A stretch of DNA of 43,850 nucleotides from Lentisphaeria bacterium (GTDB lineage: Bacteria > Verrucomicrobiota > Lentisphaeria > Victivallales > Victivallaceae), in NCBI GenBank assembly GCA_900768505.1, contig CAAGED010000055.1, forward strand, positions 1 to 43,850, in the 5' to 3' direction. The notes under the pieces are model-generated. The model saw nothing but the letters and a program-made list of their open reading frames with translations. It ran no database searches and was not told where the DNA came from. Shown piece by piece: positions 26,236-34,789 of this stretch (within the stretch, counting starts at the first letter, position 1; every line of letters starts with the position of its first letter). The translations under genes were made by a program, and so were the position numbers.

Positions 26236-26872
26236 TTAAATTATTCTGTCATTGTCGGTTACTATTAAATTGTCCTCAAAAACATGGTGACACTTTTCTA
26301 AATTTAATAATTTGGCAATCAAGCACATACAATCATTGCATGAGATTTTGTCAACAACATTAAAATAGCATTGAATGTTTGTTAATGCAAACAGAAGAAG
26401 CAATGAATATGGGATGTATTTAAATTTGACCGGCGCAGTAATGTTGCCTTTCGCAAGGAAGGTAAAATTACTGCGCCGAAGCCGTCGGGGGTAAGTCATT
26501 ACATTGCGTAACGTTTTGCCGTCACAGTAAAGCCGGATATATTCTTTCTCTTCCATGTAGGTTCAAACCATTTTTCTCAATGCGCCTCCTGTGACATCTT
26601 TGGCTTTGCGTTTGGTGACGGAAAAATCATCCAATATTTTGGCCTCCAGAAGTTTGAATTCATTATAGATAGCGTCCCCATTCCCGTTTGGCAAAATACA
26701 AATATTCATTTTCCCAAACTTACTGCGCAATTCTGCCATTCAGCACGGCACGCGTGCGGCTGTTCACCTCCAAGTTGCCAAGTGAAAACATGCTGAACGT
26801 ATCAAATTCGCGTGATTTATTATTGCAGAATATCAGTAAATAGTGCTTGGTTTCGCTTTTGGCTAATTCCAT
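26236..26872 (-). pseudogene. Row of short degenerate reading frames, possibly one decayed gene
   Basis: On the minus strand three adjacent frames follow each other: 26872-26720 (50 codons, MELAKSETKHYLLIF..., NSRTRAVLNGRIAQ), 26709-26563 (48 codons, MNICILPNGNGDAIYNEFKL, ... VTGGALRKMV) and 26556-26236 (106 codons, MEEKEYIRLYCDGKTLRNV). The first two read like normal protein and nearly join if a frameshift at about 26710-26720 is allowed. I do not recognise the family. The third is interrupted in sense by a large hairpin. I take it as debris beside an IS3-like remnant, not as an intact gene. Confidence 0.35.
26431..26478. repeat. 48-base hairpin with perfect 12-base arms
   Basis: CGGCGCAGTAAT (26431-26442) is the exact reverse complement of ATTACTGCGCCG (26467-26478); the inner CCTT/AAGG can extend the stem. 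It has no T run, so a terminator is unlikely; a small palindromic repeat or insertion is possible. Confidence 0.6.
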
Positions 26873-26901
26873 TACCTGACAGAAGACGATCCGCTAAAAA
26901 C

Positions 26902-27060
26902 CTTTATTCCGGATTCCTTGTATTGCTTGATCCACTTTTACAAGGTACTTTTGCCAATGTTAAACTGCTGGACAATGTCCTTGGATTGGTTGCCCTGAGT
27001 TTGTCTGCCGCAGAATAGCGCACATTGCTTCCGCCGTAACTCCTTTACTGTGAATTTTTC
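26902..27060 (-). mobile_element. Remnant of an IS3-type orfA (transposase HTH part)
   Basis: The minus strand reads EKFTVKELRRKQCALFCGRQ, TQGNQSKDIVQQFNIGKSTL, stop (26938-26940), KWIKQYKESGIK. The DIVQQFNIGKSTL-x-KWIKQY pattern is the helix-turn-helix of IS3/IS911-like OrfA proteins; the stop replaces the usual Tyr. The ATG upstream is out of frame, and no OrfB (integrase core) is visible nearby. It is a dead fragment. Confidence 0.6.
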
Positions 27061-27593
27061 ATTTCACATTTTTCTCTTTCGAAAAAAAGTGTTATTGAAT
27101 TTCCTAAAAATTCAACCCAGTTTTTCGCCGCTTAGCCCCCCCTGCTACCTACCATCCAGGAAAAATCGAACACGGAACCCTTAGAAGAAAACATGTCGCC
27201 ATTGCAAATAACGTTGATACTGGGCTTTCAATACCGCGATGTGCTGGAAAATGGCAAGGAGGCAAATGCCTCGGAACAGGAAGTCAGAAATCCGATTTGT
27301 TCTTTGATTCTTATGCGTAGATTGCTTGGCATATATCACCAGTATGTATCGCTTTTTGACACTTAATATACATCCGTTCTGAAGAAATCAAGTCGGAAAA
27401 TAATTGTCATTGTTCTTATGAGCTGAATCTTGATCGGGATATATCGTAGATACGTTTTTTTGTGAAAGATTGACGTCACCTTACAACTCTATGAGAAAAC
27501 GAACTGATCCGGGCAGGGAAGACGATTTACCCTAAAAAATGACCTGTGCCTAAAATCGGAGGAGACACAAGCGGTGCAACGCGAAGCGCAGAG

Positions 27594-27633
27594 CAAGCTA
27601 TGCTTGCACAATTTTTTGTAAAAGCATAGCTTG
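27594..27633. repeat. Perfect 12-base inverted repeat
   Basis: CAAGCTATGCTT (27594-27605) and AAGCATAGCTTG (27622-27633) are exact reverse complements around a 16-base, T-rich loop. No gene lies within 400 bases on either side. Its role is unknown; a small mobile repeat is possible. Confidence 0.6.
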
Positions 27634-27776
27634 AGTGAACTAAATGAACGCCACAGGTGGGCTCCAAGAAATCTGAACAGTTGAGCATCTTCCTTCGCTA
27701 AAGCTACGGAGGACGAGGATTCGGCAGAGGCGTTTGAGTAAGTTTGAACTCAAGGTTTGGGGGAGAAAACAAAAAA

Positions 27777-27795
27777 GCCAGTCACTTGGACTGGC
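27777..27795 (-). terminator. Probable terminator of the restriction-modification operon
   Basis: GCCAGTC (27777-27783) pairs with GACTGGC (27789-27795) around ACTTG. On the minus strand it is followed by TTTTTTGTTTT. It lies 280 bases past the nuclease stop codon, the first such signal in that direction. Confidence 0.6.
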
Positions 27796-28074
27796 GTATA
27801 AACAAAAAATGGTGGTGGATATTTATGCGAATCAAAACTCGATTCGCATTTTTTGTAACTCTTTGATTGTCAAAGATTCGCACAAGGACACCGGAATTCA
27901 ACTCAAAAATAGTGTTTTGAAACAAGCAAAAATGTTCTCCATTTATCAGAAAAACAATACCACGGACACCAAAAAAGAGAGCCGCAACAAACAATTTTGT
28001 CAATACGAAAAATTCTAACAATCTAATTAAAATGATAATACAATCTCAACCAAGAATAATTTTCATAACCTAAA

Positions 28075-29277
28075 TCATGCTATTAAAGAATTTCTCTTTT
28101 CTAAATACCACAAAAATTCTTTTGTCAATATGGATGCATTAAGCTTGGGTGCCGTCGTTATTTCAGACATAAAACTTGAATAACTAGCGGGCAATGCAGA
28201 GCGAAATAAAACTTTTCCATCTTTTGAAAATGTAAAAAGATTCTCATCAAACAGTTTGTGATGATTTTCACACAGCCACAGTCCGTTATCCCCGTTAGTA
28301 GCATGAGAAATCTTTTCTTCAAATGATATCGATGCTATGTTTTTTATATTAGCTACTGGCCAAATATGGGCTCCTTGAATTATTTCAGGAATATTGCAAT
28401 TGCATAAAGCACAATGCTTATTACCTAATTTGTTGAAAAGATTGTAAAGATAGCGCGGAGAGCGTAGACTGTTATATTGCTCGAAAATTCTTTTTTCAAG
28501 GGTCATGTCGGTGGGAAACACCTTAATATTACCCATTGCCCTAATCACTTTTTGGCTAGAATCGGGAAGAGTTTTTAAGTCTCCTTCAATAACTTCAAAA
28601 AGATTAATCTGTTCGTTGGAATGACAAAGATAAGAAAGTGCATAACAAATCAAGCTCGTTTCATACTTATTAGCACCATATGTTTTTCCATAAACCTCTA
28701 TTTCACAAGAATTGTTTTTAGTAATAAATGTTGAGTTGTTACTTCGATTTCTTCCAGCATTTGTTCTTCGGTTTAAAATGATATCATCGATTGAAGAAAA
28801 CGCATTTACCGAATTTGCAATTTGGGACGGAATATTCAAGAATATAAACCCGATTGTTTTCATCAAACGATAAATTAAAACTTGATAATCAGTACAAACT
28901 GCATCTGTAGTATTTAGGAAATAATAATAAAGTTTTTTCTTGGTACATTTATTACTAAAAAACATATTAAATGCGGTGGGAACACTTTGCACGCTTGAAT
29001 TCCGACCATTAATATTGCTTTCTGAAAAACTAACATAATTTGCAGTGCCATTAAAAAGCAATAAAGCCATCCGTCCTTTATTATATGTTTTACTTAAGAA
29101 ATCATCTCCATAATCATTTCCAACGTAATGTAATTCAAATTTCTTATGACCTGTAATCTTTTGGCAAACATCTTCCAAGATTGTAGGAGAAATATGAAAA
29201 TAAACACCAGTCGTACTGGACTTTTGCAAATTTTCCTTAATTATAAAAGTCGGAATTTCAGATTTCATAGTTAACAA
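28075..29277 (-). CDS. HNH-type restriction endonuclease
   Basis: About 400 residues. The C-terminal part (from about residue 285) is an HNH_2-like nuclease domain: CALCNCNIPEIIQGAHIWPV, then NGDNGLWLCENHHKLFDENL, with two zinc-type Cys pairs and the catalytic His. The N-terminal 280 residues have no recognised fold and probably read the DNA site. The start is uncertain: TTG at 29277 has AGGAGG six bases upstream, and an ATG at 29268 is nearer the overlap; a 29319 start would run deep into the methyltransferase gene and is unlikely. The stop of the methyltransferase overlaps it, so the two are coupled. Low GC matches the island. Confidence 0.8.
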   Translation of the reverse strand: MLTMKSEIPTFIIKENLQKSSTTGVYFHISPTILEDVCQKITGHKKFELHYVGNDYGDDFLSKTYNKGRMALLLFNGTANYVSFSESNINGRNSSVQSVPTAFNMFFSNKCTKKKLYYYFLNTTDAVCTDYQVLIYRLMKTIGFIFLNIPSQIANSVNAFSSIDDIILNRRTNAGRNRSNNSTFITKNNSCEIEVYGKTYGANKYETSLICYALSYLCHSNEQINLFEVIEGDLKTLPDSSQKVIRAMGNIKVFPTDMTLEKRIFEQYNSLRSPRYLYNLFNKLGNKHCALCNCNIPEIIQGAHIWPVANIKNIASISFEEKISHATNGDNGLWLCENHHKLFDENLFTFSKDGKVLFRSALPASYSSFMSEITTAPKLNASILTKEFLWYLEKRNSLIA

Positions 29278-31123
29278 TGAGTACCTCCTGACGTCTGCTG
29301 CCGGAAATGCCCAAAACATTTCCTAGATGAACAACACGATAATTGCCTCTTTTTATGAAATCAAGCAATGCCCTATTAGTTGTACCTTTATGTTCAGCGA
29401 CATAAGATAACATAAACGGAATACCTTTTTTATCAAGATTATCCAGAAATGAAAACAACTCTTGTTCAAGAGAAATATTCCAACCAGCAAATCCGCGTTT
29501 CCCGTCATTGTATGAACCTGTGGTTAACATATATGGTGGATCGCAATAAACAAATGCATTGGGCGTAAAATCTGTGCGTAATTCTCTATAATCTACACTT
29601 TTAAACTCATAGTTTCCTTCTTTAATTACTCGGGAAAAGCTAATTAGTTTTTCCAATACCTTATCATTTAACCAACGCATTCCTACTGGATTATTGAATC
29701 CATGTTCACTATTAAACCTTATTTGTTGTTGGTAACCATACATAATTATAGTAAACAGCAAACGGGGATCCCGTTGCTCAACTGGACGAGAATTGTAAAA
29801 ACTCCTTGCGTCATTGTACGCTTTAGCATTGGCTTGAGATAATCCAAACTTTTTTATATATCTTTTTACGTTCAAAAGATATTCGTAAGTATCGTAGTCT
29901 CTAAATGACTGTATGAGTGTTGACACAATGTAATTTAGATCATTGTAAATGACATGTGGGCAATTCATATTGATGCCGACATTAAAACCACCGCCAAAAG
30001 CATCTATAAAACAATCAATTCCAGGTTTACAATATTCCTTTATTTGATCAATAACTTTCGCCTTGCTCCCAATGTAATTCAATGGAGATTCAATTACAAT
30101 AGAAGAACTGTCTTTTTTTTCGACAAAGAATAAATATTCGTAATGGGCTGTCTGGTTTTTTGACTTCCAATTCTGATATTTTTTGTAGCCTATTTTTCTA
30201 CATAGAAATGTTTCCGGCTTGCCATAGCGTTTCATTGCAGCTTCGATATATTCTTTTGACATGAAGCCGTCATTGCTATAACTGAGAATAATGTATCGTG
30301 CTTTTGTTTTTGCAAGAATTCGATCAAAGGCAATATTAACTTTATATTCTTTTGACCAATCAGATCTCATGGGAGCAGTTGGCCGCGAACCTGTTATTTT
30401 GCTTATGGTAGGATGATCATCAAGAATCAAAGTTTCAAGCAAATGATATTGCGTTCCATATTGGTTTTGAGTGTATGGAGGATCTAAATACAATATATCA
30501 CAGTCAACTTGTTCAATAATATCTTCTATTTTTTCACTAAAAGTTTGTACGGATTTACATTTTTTATTTTCAAAATTAATTTTACTGAATACTATATCTT
30601 TTAGAGCTCGGGAATCCCATTTTTTTAAAAAAGCACCATATACTCCAGCTGTGTTAGAAACACTAGAAACAGATTCAATAAGACATGCTAGCAAGAAACA
30701 ATATTCTTCTTCTGTCAGTTTTTCTTCTGTATGCCATTGTTCAATTTGTTGGCGAAAATAATCTATACGCATTGCGTTATACGGTGTAAAATACATCCGT
30801 GTACTTTTTTCCGGGGCATAGTTGTTATAAATGAATCCGCAAACAGTATTAGTATTCCCGTTCAAAAATTCAAAAGGATCTATTCCCAATTTTTCAAAAG
30901 TGCATTGGGGAGCGCAAACTCGACCACGGCTGTATGTAGAAGACCATTTCAATGAATCATTCAGTATGATATTGTAATATTGCTTAAAGTAGTCAGCAAC
31001 CGCACCCGTGCCACAAAAAGCATCAAAAAAGGTTAATTTTTCATTAAATAACAATAATCCGACTGAATTTAATAAGTCATAGATGTCATTTAAAATAGAA
31101 TCTTTATTGCCCAAATATCTCAT
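29258..31123 (-). CDS. Tandem adenine-N6 DNA methyltransferase (two D12-class domains)
   Basis: A 621-residue protein with two complete methyltransferase domains. Domain 1 (about 1-310) has MRYLGNKDSILNDIYDLL, motif I FFDAFCGTGAVADYF and motif IV ILYLDPPYTQNQYGTQYH. Domain 2 (about 330-621) begins PLNYIGSKAKVIDQI and has motif I DAFGGGFNVGINM and motif IV FVYCDPPYMLTTGSYNDG. Both keep FxGxG and DPPY. Fusion of two such domains is known from type IIS systems like FokI, where each domain protects one strand of an asymmetric site. It sits three bases after the HTH gene and overlaps the nuclease gene, as expected for a restriction-modification operon. Confidence 0.9.
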   Translation of the reverse strand: MRYLGNKDSILNDIYDLLNSVGLLLFNEKLTFFDAFCGTGAVADYFKQYYNIILNDSLKWSSTYSRGRVCAPQCTFEKLGIDPFEFLNGNTNTVCGFIYNNYAPEKSTRMYFTPYNAMRIDYFRQQIEQWHTEEKLTEEEYCFLLACLIESVSSVSNTAGVYGAFLKKWDSRALKDIVFSKINFENKKCKSVQTFSEKIEDIIEQVDCDILYLDPPYTQNQYGTQYHLLETLILDDHPTISKITGSRPTAPMRSDWSKEYKVNIAFDRILAKTKARYIILSYSNDGFMSKEYIEAAMKRYGKPETFLCRKIGYKKYQNWKSKNQTAHYEYLFFVEKKDSSSIVIESPLNYIGSKAKVIDQIKEYCKPGIDCFIDAFGGGFNVGINMNCPHVIYNDLNYIVSTLIQSFRDYDTYEYLLNVKRYIKKFGLSQANAKAYNDARSFYNSRPVEQRDPRLLFTIIMYGYQQQIRFNSEHGFNNPVGMRWLNDKVLEKLISFSRVIKEGNYEFKSVDYRELRTDFTPNAFVYCDPPYMLTTGSYNDGKRGFAGWNISLEQELFSFLDNLDKKGIPFMLSYVAEHKGTTNRALLDFIKRGNYRVVHLGNVLGISGSRRQEVLIVNYEI

Positions 31124-31126
31124 CGC

Positions 31127-31327
31127 TTACAATTCTTTATTGTTAACCACATCGGCTGCTTTGCCGGATTTGACCCAGTTGTCTACATCTTGTTTTTGAA
31201 ATTTCCAGAAGCGACCGACACGGTGGGCGGGGAGATCGCGTTTTTCTATCCATGCGTAGATGGTTTCTTTGCCAACGCCGAGGTGGGCGGCTATTTCATC
31301 TACAGAAAGCCAACGAGTGTCTGACAT
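31127..31327 (-). CDS. Small excisionase/MerR-like helix-turn-helix protein
   Basis: A 66-residue protein from the ATG at 31327, which has AGGAAAG just upstream; an earlier ATG 18 codons away has no such site and lies across the promoter. Nearly all of it is one DNA-binding domain: LSVDEIAAHLGVGKETIYAW, then the wing RVGRFWKFQKQDVDNW. Such domains occur in excisionases and as controllers of restriction-modification genes. Being first in the operon, with an inverted repeat across its -10 box, it probably sets the timing of methyltransferase and nuclease. An excisionase role cannot be excluded, as tRNA genes and repeats lie next door. Confidence 0.85.
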   Translation of the reverse strand: MSDTRWLSVDEIAAHLGVGKETIYAWIEKRDLPAHRVGRFWKFQKQDVDNWVKSGKAADVVNNKEL

Positions 31328-31371
31328 TTTTTTCTTTCCTACTATATTACCACTTGTACCTTGTTTCGCGT

Positions 31372-31400
31372 AATATAACACGATACGCTGGCATTGTCAA
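31372..31400 (-). promoter_or_regulatory. Promoter of the restriction-modification operon
   Basis: On the minus strand TTGACA (31400-31395) and TATATT (31377-31372) are exactly 17 bases apart. GCGTA and TACGC (about 31389-31369) form an interrupted inverted repeat that spans the spacer and the -10 box, a plausible site for the HTH protein encoded 40 bases downstream. Confidence 0.7.
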
Positions 31401-31553
31401 ACCGTTTTTGCCTATTTTAACCGAGTTTGATTGGATTTAATCGCATTCCGGTGTCACTGGTTTTGTGGTTTGATAAATGGTTGGAGTTTTGATTGGGCGA
31501 TAAATGGTCACGATTTATGGCTGATTCAAAACAAAAGTGTTTAAATACAAATG

Positions 31554-31670
31554 CCGGGGACACAAGGATCGGAGAGTTTTGATTCAGAGAAAAATGGTCG
31601 GGAATTTATTTTTTCTTCACTTGAAAAGCGAAAGATCAATGAATTTTGAGCATAAACGCGGTGTCCCCGG
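31554..31670. repeat. 117-base element bounded by 10-base inverted repeats
   Basis: CCGGGGACAC (31554-31563) and GTGTCCCCGG (31661-31670) are exact reverse complements. The interior is AT-rich and non-coding. GGGGACACAAGGAT at the left end also matches 13 of 14 bases of the tRNA-Phe genes just to the right. It may be a small palindromic mobile repeat, or a tRNA-derived junction. Confidence 0.45.
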
Positions 31671-31751
31671 GAAAGGCAAAACGGAGAATTTTGGCTGCTT
31701 TATGGCGTTCTCCCGTTCTCCAAATTCTCCAAACAGAGAATTTAAAACGAA

Positions 31752-31778
31752 AAAACACCCGAGTTTTTCGGGTGTTTT
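31752..31778 (-). terminator. Rho-independent terminator of the tRNA-Phe pair
   Basis: AAAACACCCG (31752-31761) pairs with CGGGTGTTTT (31769-31778). On the minus strand the stem is followed by a T-rich tract, about 40 bases after the downstream tRNA. Confidence 0.85.
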
Positions 31779-31818
31779 CTATACATAAGTCGTTGTATAT
31801 CAACGAGTTAAAACAAAA

Positions 31819-31894
<76 letters not shown>

Positions 31895-31972
31895 ACCTGA
31901 TATATAATTAATCCACCTTTTTGTCTTTGATTGAACGTCGTACTCCAATCAAGGCAGATAATTACCAAAAAA

Positions 31973-32048
<76 letters not shown>

Positions 32049-32086
32049 ACCTGTCATGCAGCTTGCACTGTCGCTTACTACGTCGT

Positions 32087-32116
32087 TTAATAGACACCAA
32101 TTTTGTAAAAAAGCAA
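32087..32116 (-). promoter_or_regulatory. Promoter of the tRNA-Phe pair
   Basis: Minus-strand TTGCTT (32116-32111) and TATTAA (32092-32087) have an 18-base spacer and lie just upstream of the first tRNA. Confidence 0.45.
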
Positions 32117-32328
32117 GCACGATTTTAAAAAAAATGGAAATTTTTATATCCACACGGAGTGGTTTTCAATTTTTTTCTTCGGTTAGTTCTTTTTCTCTGT
32201 GATGAAAATTTTTCAATTAATTTCCTCCTCTGATTGTATTTATTGGTTTTCGGTTTAAAATATATCAAGAAATGGAGTTTTTCTTATCATTTTTTTTGAG
32301 TTTTTTTAATCAGGAGGAGTTGCATAAA

Positions 32329-33843
32329 ATGAAAAAACTGTTGGGCTTGTTTACTGGTCTGCTGCTAATAACTGCGGCCAATGCGGCGGCACTTAAATTC
32401 GAATTTGATCAGCTCTTCGGCAGCAATGCCGTTTTACAGCGAAATTTAGACAATCACCCGATTTGGGGAAATGCGCCGGCCGGCAGTGTTGTGGAGGTAA
32501 CTTTCCGCGGTGTCACACGGCAAACTCAAGCTGATGGCAATGGCAAATGGCAGGTTAGATTGCCCAGCGGCGAAGCCGGTGGACCTTTTCAATTGGTTGC
32601 CACATGCAATGAACAGAAAATTATCAGTCACAATATCGCAGTTGGCGAGGTTTGGCTGGTGGCAGGACAATCCAATGCGGATTATCCGCTGCGTAAATTT
32701 CAGAATGGTGAAATTTGGGCTAAAGATGCAGAATATCCACAAATTCGCTACCTTAAACAGACTTGGCAGCCACCGCATTTGCGCGCACCGGATTTGTGGC
32801 GCGTATGTTCCAAGGATACGGCGCTGGCATTTTCTGCTACCGGTTTTTTCTTTGCCAAGGGGTTGACACGGGATATCAAGGTGCCGGTGGGAATTATTGT
32901 TGGTGCGGCGGATGGCAGTGTGATTGCCAGATGGATTTCACGGGAGGCGCTGGAGAAGATTCCGGATGCTAAAAAAAATCTTCTTGAGCCATATGATCGG
33001 GCGGTGGCGAAATATCCGGAAGTAAAAAAACAGTACGACGCCGAAGTTGAACGACGTCTCGCATTGCCGGCGGAGGCGAAAAGCAATTTACCGGATTTGA
33101 AGATGCCCATTCCGCCGCCCCCAATGTTTTCCAGCAGTTTTGATGCGATAATCAAGCCGATAATTCCGTTCCCGATTAAGGGCGTTATCTGGTATCAGGG
33201 CGAGTCAAACGCCATGTTTTCCCAGGGGTATCAGTACCGCTTTTACTTAGAGGGGTTGATTAATGAATTCCGGGAGTTGTGGCAAAATCCGCAAATGCCG
33301 TTTATTGTGGTGGAAATTCCCCGTTACCAACAGACTTATGTATGGGCGGATTTGCGGGATTCTCAGAAATTCGTGGCAGATAATTTAAAAAACGTTTTTC
33401 TGGTAACCATATTGGAATTAGGGGAACTGAAAGAGATTCATCCGCCCCGGAAACCGGAAATGGCGGAACGGTTGGTTTTAAGCGCTAGAAAGAACGTTTA
33501 CGGTGAAAAAGATTTAATTGCCTCCGGACCGGTTTATAAATCAATGAAGATTGTCGGTAAAACAATTGAAATTGAATTCGATTCGCTGGGAGACGGTTTG
33601 GTCAGCAATGACAACATGCCGCTGCGGGAATTCACCATTGCCGGAGCGGATAAAAAGTTTTATCCGGCCAAGGCGCAAATTGTCGGAGAAAAGGTGGTGG
33701 TCTCCTCCGAGCGGGTTGCTGAGCCTAAAGCGGTGCGTTACGCCTGGCGGGATGCAGTGGATGTGAATTTATTTAACCGGAATGGGTTGTCCGCCGGACA
33801 ATTTCGGACGGATAATTGGAAGATTCCGACACAACGGGATTAA
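32329..33843 (+). CDS. Secreted sialate O-acetylesterase-like protein (SASA/SGNH-type)
   Basis: 504 residues from the ATG at 32329, which has AGGAGG nine bases upstream; an upstream in-frame ATG at 32272 is preceded by no such site. Residues 1-20 are a signal peptide (MKKLLGLFTGLLLITAANAA). The N-terminal part (about 25-105) is a beta-sandwich with LFGSNAVLQRNLDNHPIWG. The esterase domain has VAGQSNADYPLRKF with the nucleophile Ser, VIWYQGESNAMFSQGYQYRF and EIHPPRKPEMAERL with the likely catalytic His. Such enzymes remove acetyl groups from sialic acids or from other acetylated glycans; the substrate is not decided here. It stands alone between the tRNAs and the RRM gene. Confidence 0.88.
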   Translation: MKKLLGLFTGLLLITAANAAALKFEFDQLFGSNAVLQRNLDNHPIWGNAPAGSVVEVTFRGVTRQTQADGNGKWQVRLPSGEAGGPFQLVATCNEQKIISHNIAVGEVWLVAGQSNADYPLRKFQNGEIWAKDAEYPQIRYLKQTWQPPHLRAPDLWRVCSKDTALAFSATGFFFAKGLTRDIKVPVGIIVGAADGSVIARWISREALEKIPDAKKNLLEPYDRAVAKYPEVKKQYDAEVERRLALPAEAKSNLPDLKMPIPPPPMFSSSFDAIIKPIIPFPIKGVIWYQGESNAMFSQGYQYRFYLEGLINEFRELWQNPQMPFIVVEIPRYQQTYVWADLRDSQKFVADNLKNVFLVTILELGELKEIHPPRKPEMAERLVLSARKNVYGEKDLIASGPVYKSMKIVGKTIEIEFDSLGDGLVSNDNMPLREFTIAGADKKFYPAKAQIVGEKVVVSSERVAEPKAVRYAWRDAVDVNLFNRNGLSAGQFRTDNWKIPTQRD

Positions 33844-34218
33844 CTTTTATAAATTATGATTTGACACCGCAACATTCGAAGCGGAGGCTACGGCATTTGG
33901 GGTTTGAAAAAATATTTTCTGATTTTTTTCCCAATCTGGGTTGTAAATATCTTATTGCATGATATTTTAATGGGAACAAAGCGATGGAATTGGCTACAAT
34001 GTCGATCAGATGGGTCGACCTTGGTAAATTGTCCTTATTCCTTGGATACAGCGCTAAGATTGCGTTTGCGTATTAGCAAATATGTTTGTTCATTTTCTTG
34101 ATTGTTATTGCCGAGGGCAAAAAACCCTCGCGTCCTTTCTGGCAAAATCTCAGACCTAAAAATCGAATCACTTCGTCCTGCTTGAATAATTGCGGTTTGT
34201 CCGCAGAAGGAAAACATT
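33844..34218. other. Intergenic region, leader of the RRM gene
   Basis: No credible gene; a TTG-started frame of 65 codons here has no protein character. CGAGGG (34112-34117) and CCCTCG (34125-34130) form a six-pair hairpin with a 7-base A-rich loop about 90 bases before the RRM start, with no T run. It could be a structured 5' leader. Confidence 0.4.
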
Positions 34219-34506
34219 ATGAAAATGTACGTAGGAAATCTTTCATTCTCCACCACTGACTCTCAACTCAAAACCATTTTTTCCGATTTCGGCACGGTTG
34301 ACTCTGCATCCGTAATCAGCGATCGTGAAACCGGTCGTTCCAAGGGATTTGGCTTTGTTGAAATGAATAACGATGACGAAGCCAAGGCTGCAATGGCGAC
34401 CTTGGACGGCAAGGCATTGGATGGCCGCAATCTTAAGGTAAACGAAGCCAAGCCGCGTGAAGAGCGTCCGGCGCATCGTTCTTTCGGCGGCGGCAACCGT
34501 CGTTAA
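34219..34506 (+). CDS. Small RNA-binding protein with one RRM domain
   Basis: A 95-residue protein of the bacterial Rbp type. RNP2 is MYVGNLSF (about 3-10) and RNP1 is KGFGFVEM (42-49), joined by the usual helices (DSQLKTIFSDFG, DDEAKAAMATLDG). The tail is basic and Gly-rich (RSFGGGNRR). These proteins bind single-stranded RNA; in cyanobacteria similar ones respond to cold, but no role is known for this group. The start has AGAAGGA. A terminator follows, so it is a single-gene unit. Confidence 0.94.
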   Translation: MKMYVGNLSFSTTDSQLKTIFSDFGTVDSASVISDRETGRSKGFGFVEMNNDDEAKAAMATLDGKALDGRNLKVNEAKPREERPAHRSFGGGNRR

Positions 34507-34578
34507 TTTCCGGCTAAAATGCAATAAGTTGCGAGATTATATATGTTAATCTGATACGCAATTTATTGTTTGATAAAA

Positions 34579-34610
34579 AACACGGCATATTATTTATGTC
34601 GTGTTTTTTT
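34579..34610 (+). terminator. Rho-independent terminator of the RRM gene
   Basis: AACACGGCATA (34579-34589) pairs with TATGTCGTGTT (34595-34605) with one G-T pair, followed by TTTTTT. Confidence 0.85.
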
Positions 34611-34789
34611 ATTTAAGCCAATCATTCAAAAAAATTCAACCGCTTGATTATCAGCGATAAAACATGCAACTTCATGATATATTAGGCAGGAATTGTGATA
34701 ATTCAGGCACATTGGCTTTCCCGTTTATATAAACGACTACTTATATTATTCTCACCAAATCAAGTTTTTTTAGCAAAATAAATAATTTC

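Larger units (their letters stand above)
27061..28074. other. Non-coding junkyard between IS debris and the restriction-modification island
   Basis: No convincing gene. A 58-codon plus-strand frame at 27192-27365 and overlapping frames around 27734-28021 on both strands have no recognisable features. Two structures stand out, a perfect hairpin at 27594-27633 and a terminator-like hairpin at 27777-27795. The sequence CCTTCGCTAAAGCTACGGAGG near 27690 is a near-palindrome. Confidence 0.5.

Noticed and set aside
27734..28021. Overlapping frames of about 80-95 codons on both strands
   Set aside because: Neither has a ribosome-binding site or recognisable protein character, and a terminator-like hairpin lies inside one of them.
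33904..34101. TTG-started 65-codon frame
   Set aside because: No ribosome-binding site and no domain; an irregular mix of hydrophobic and basic residues only.
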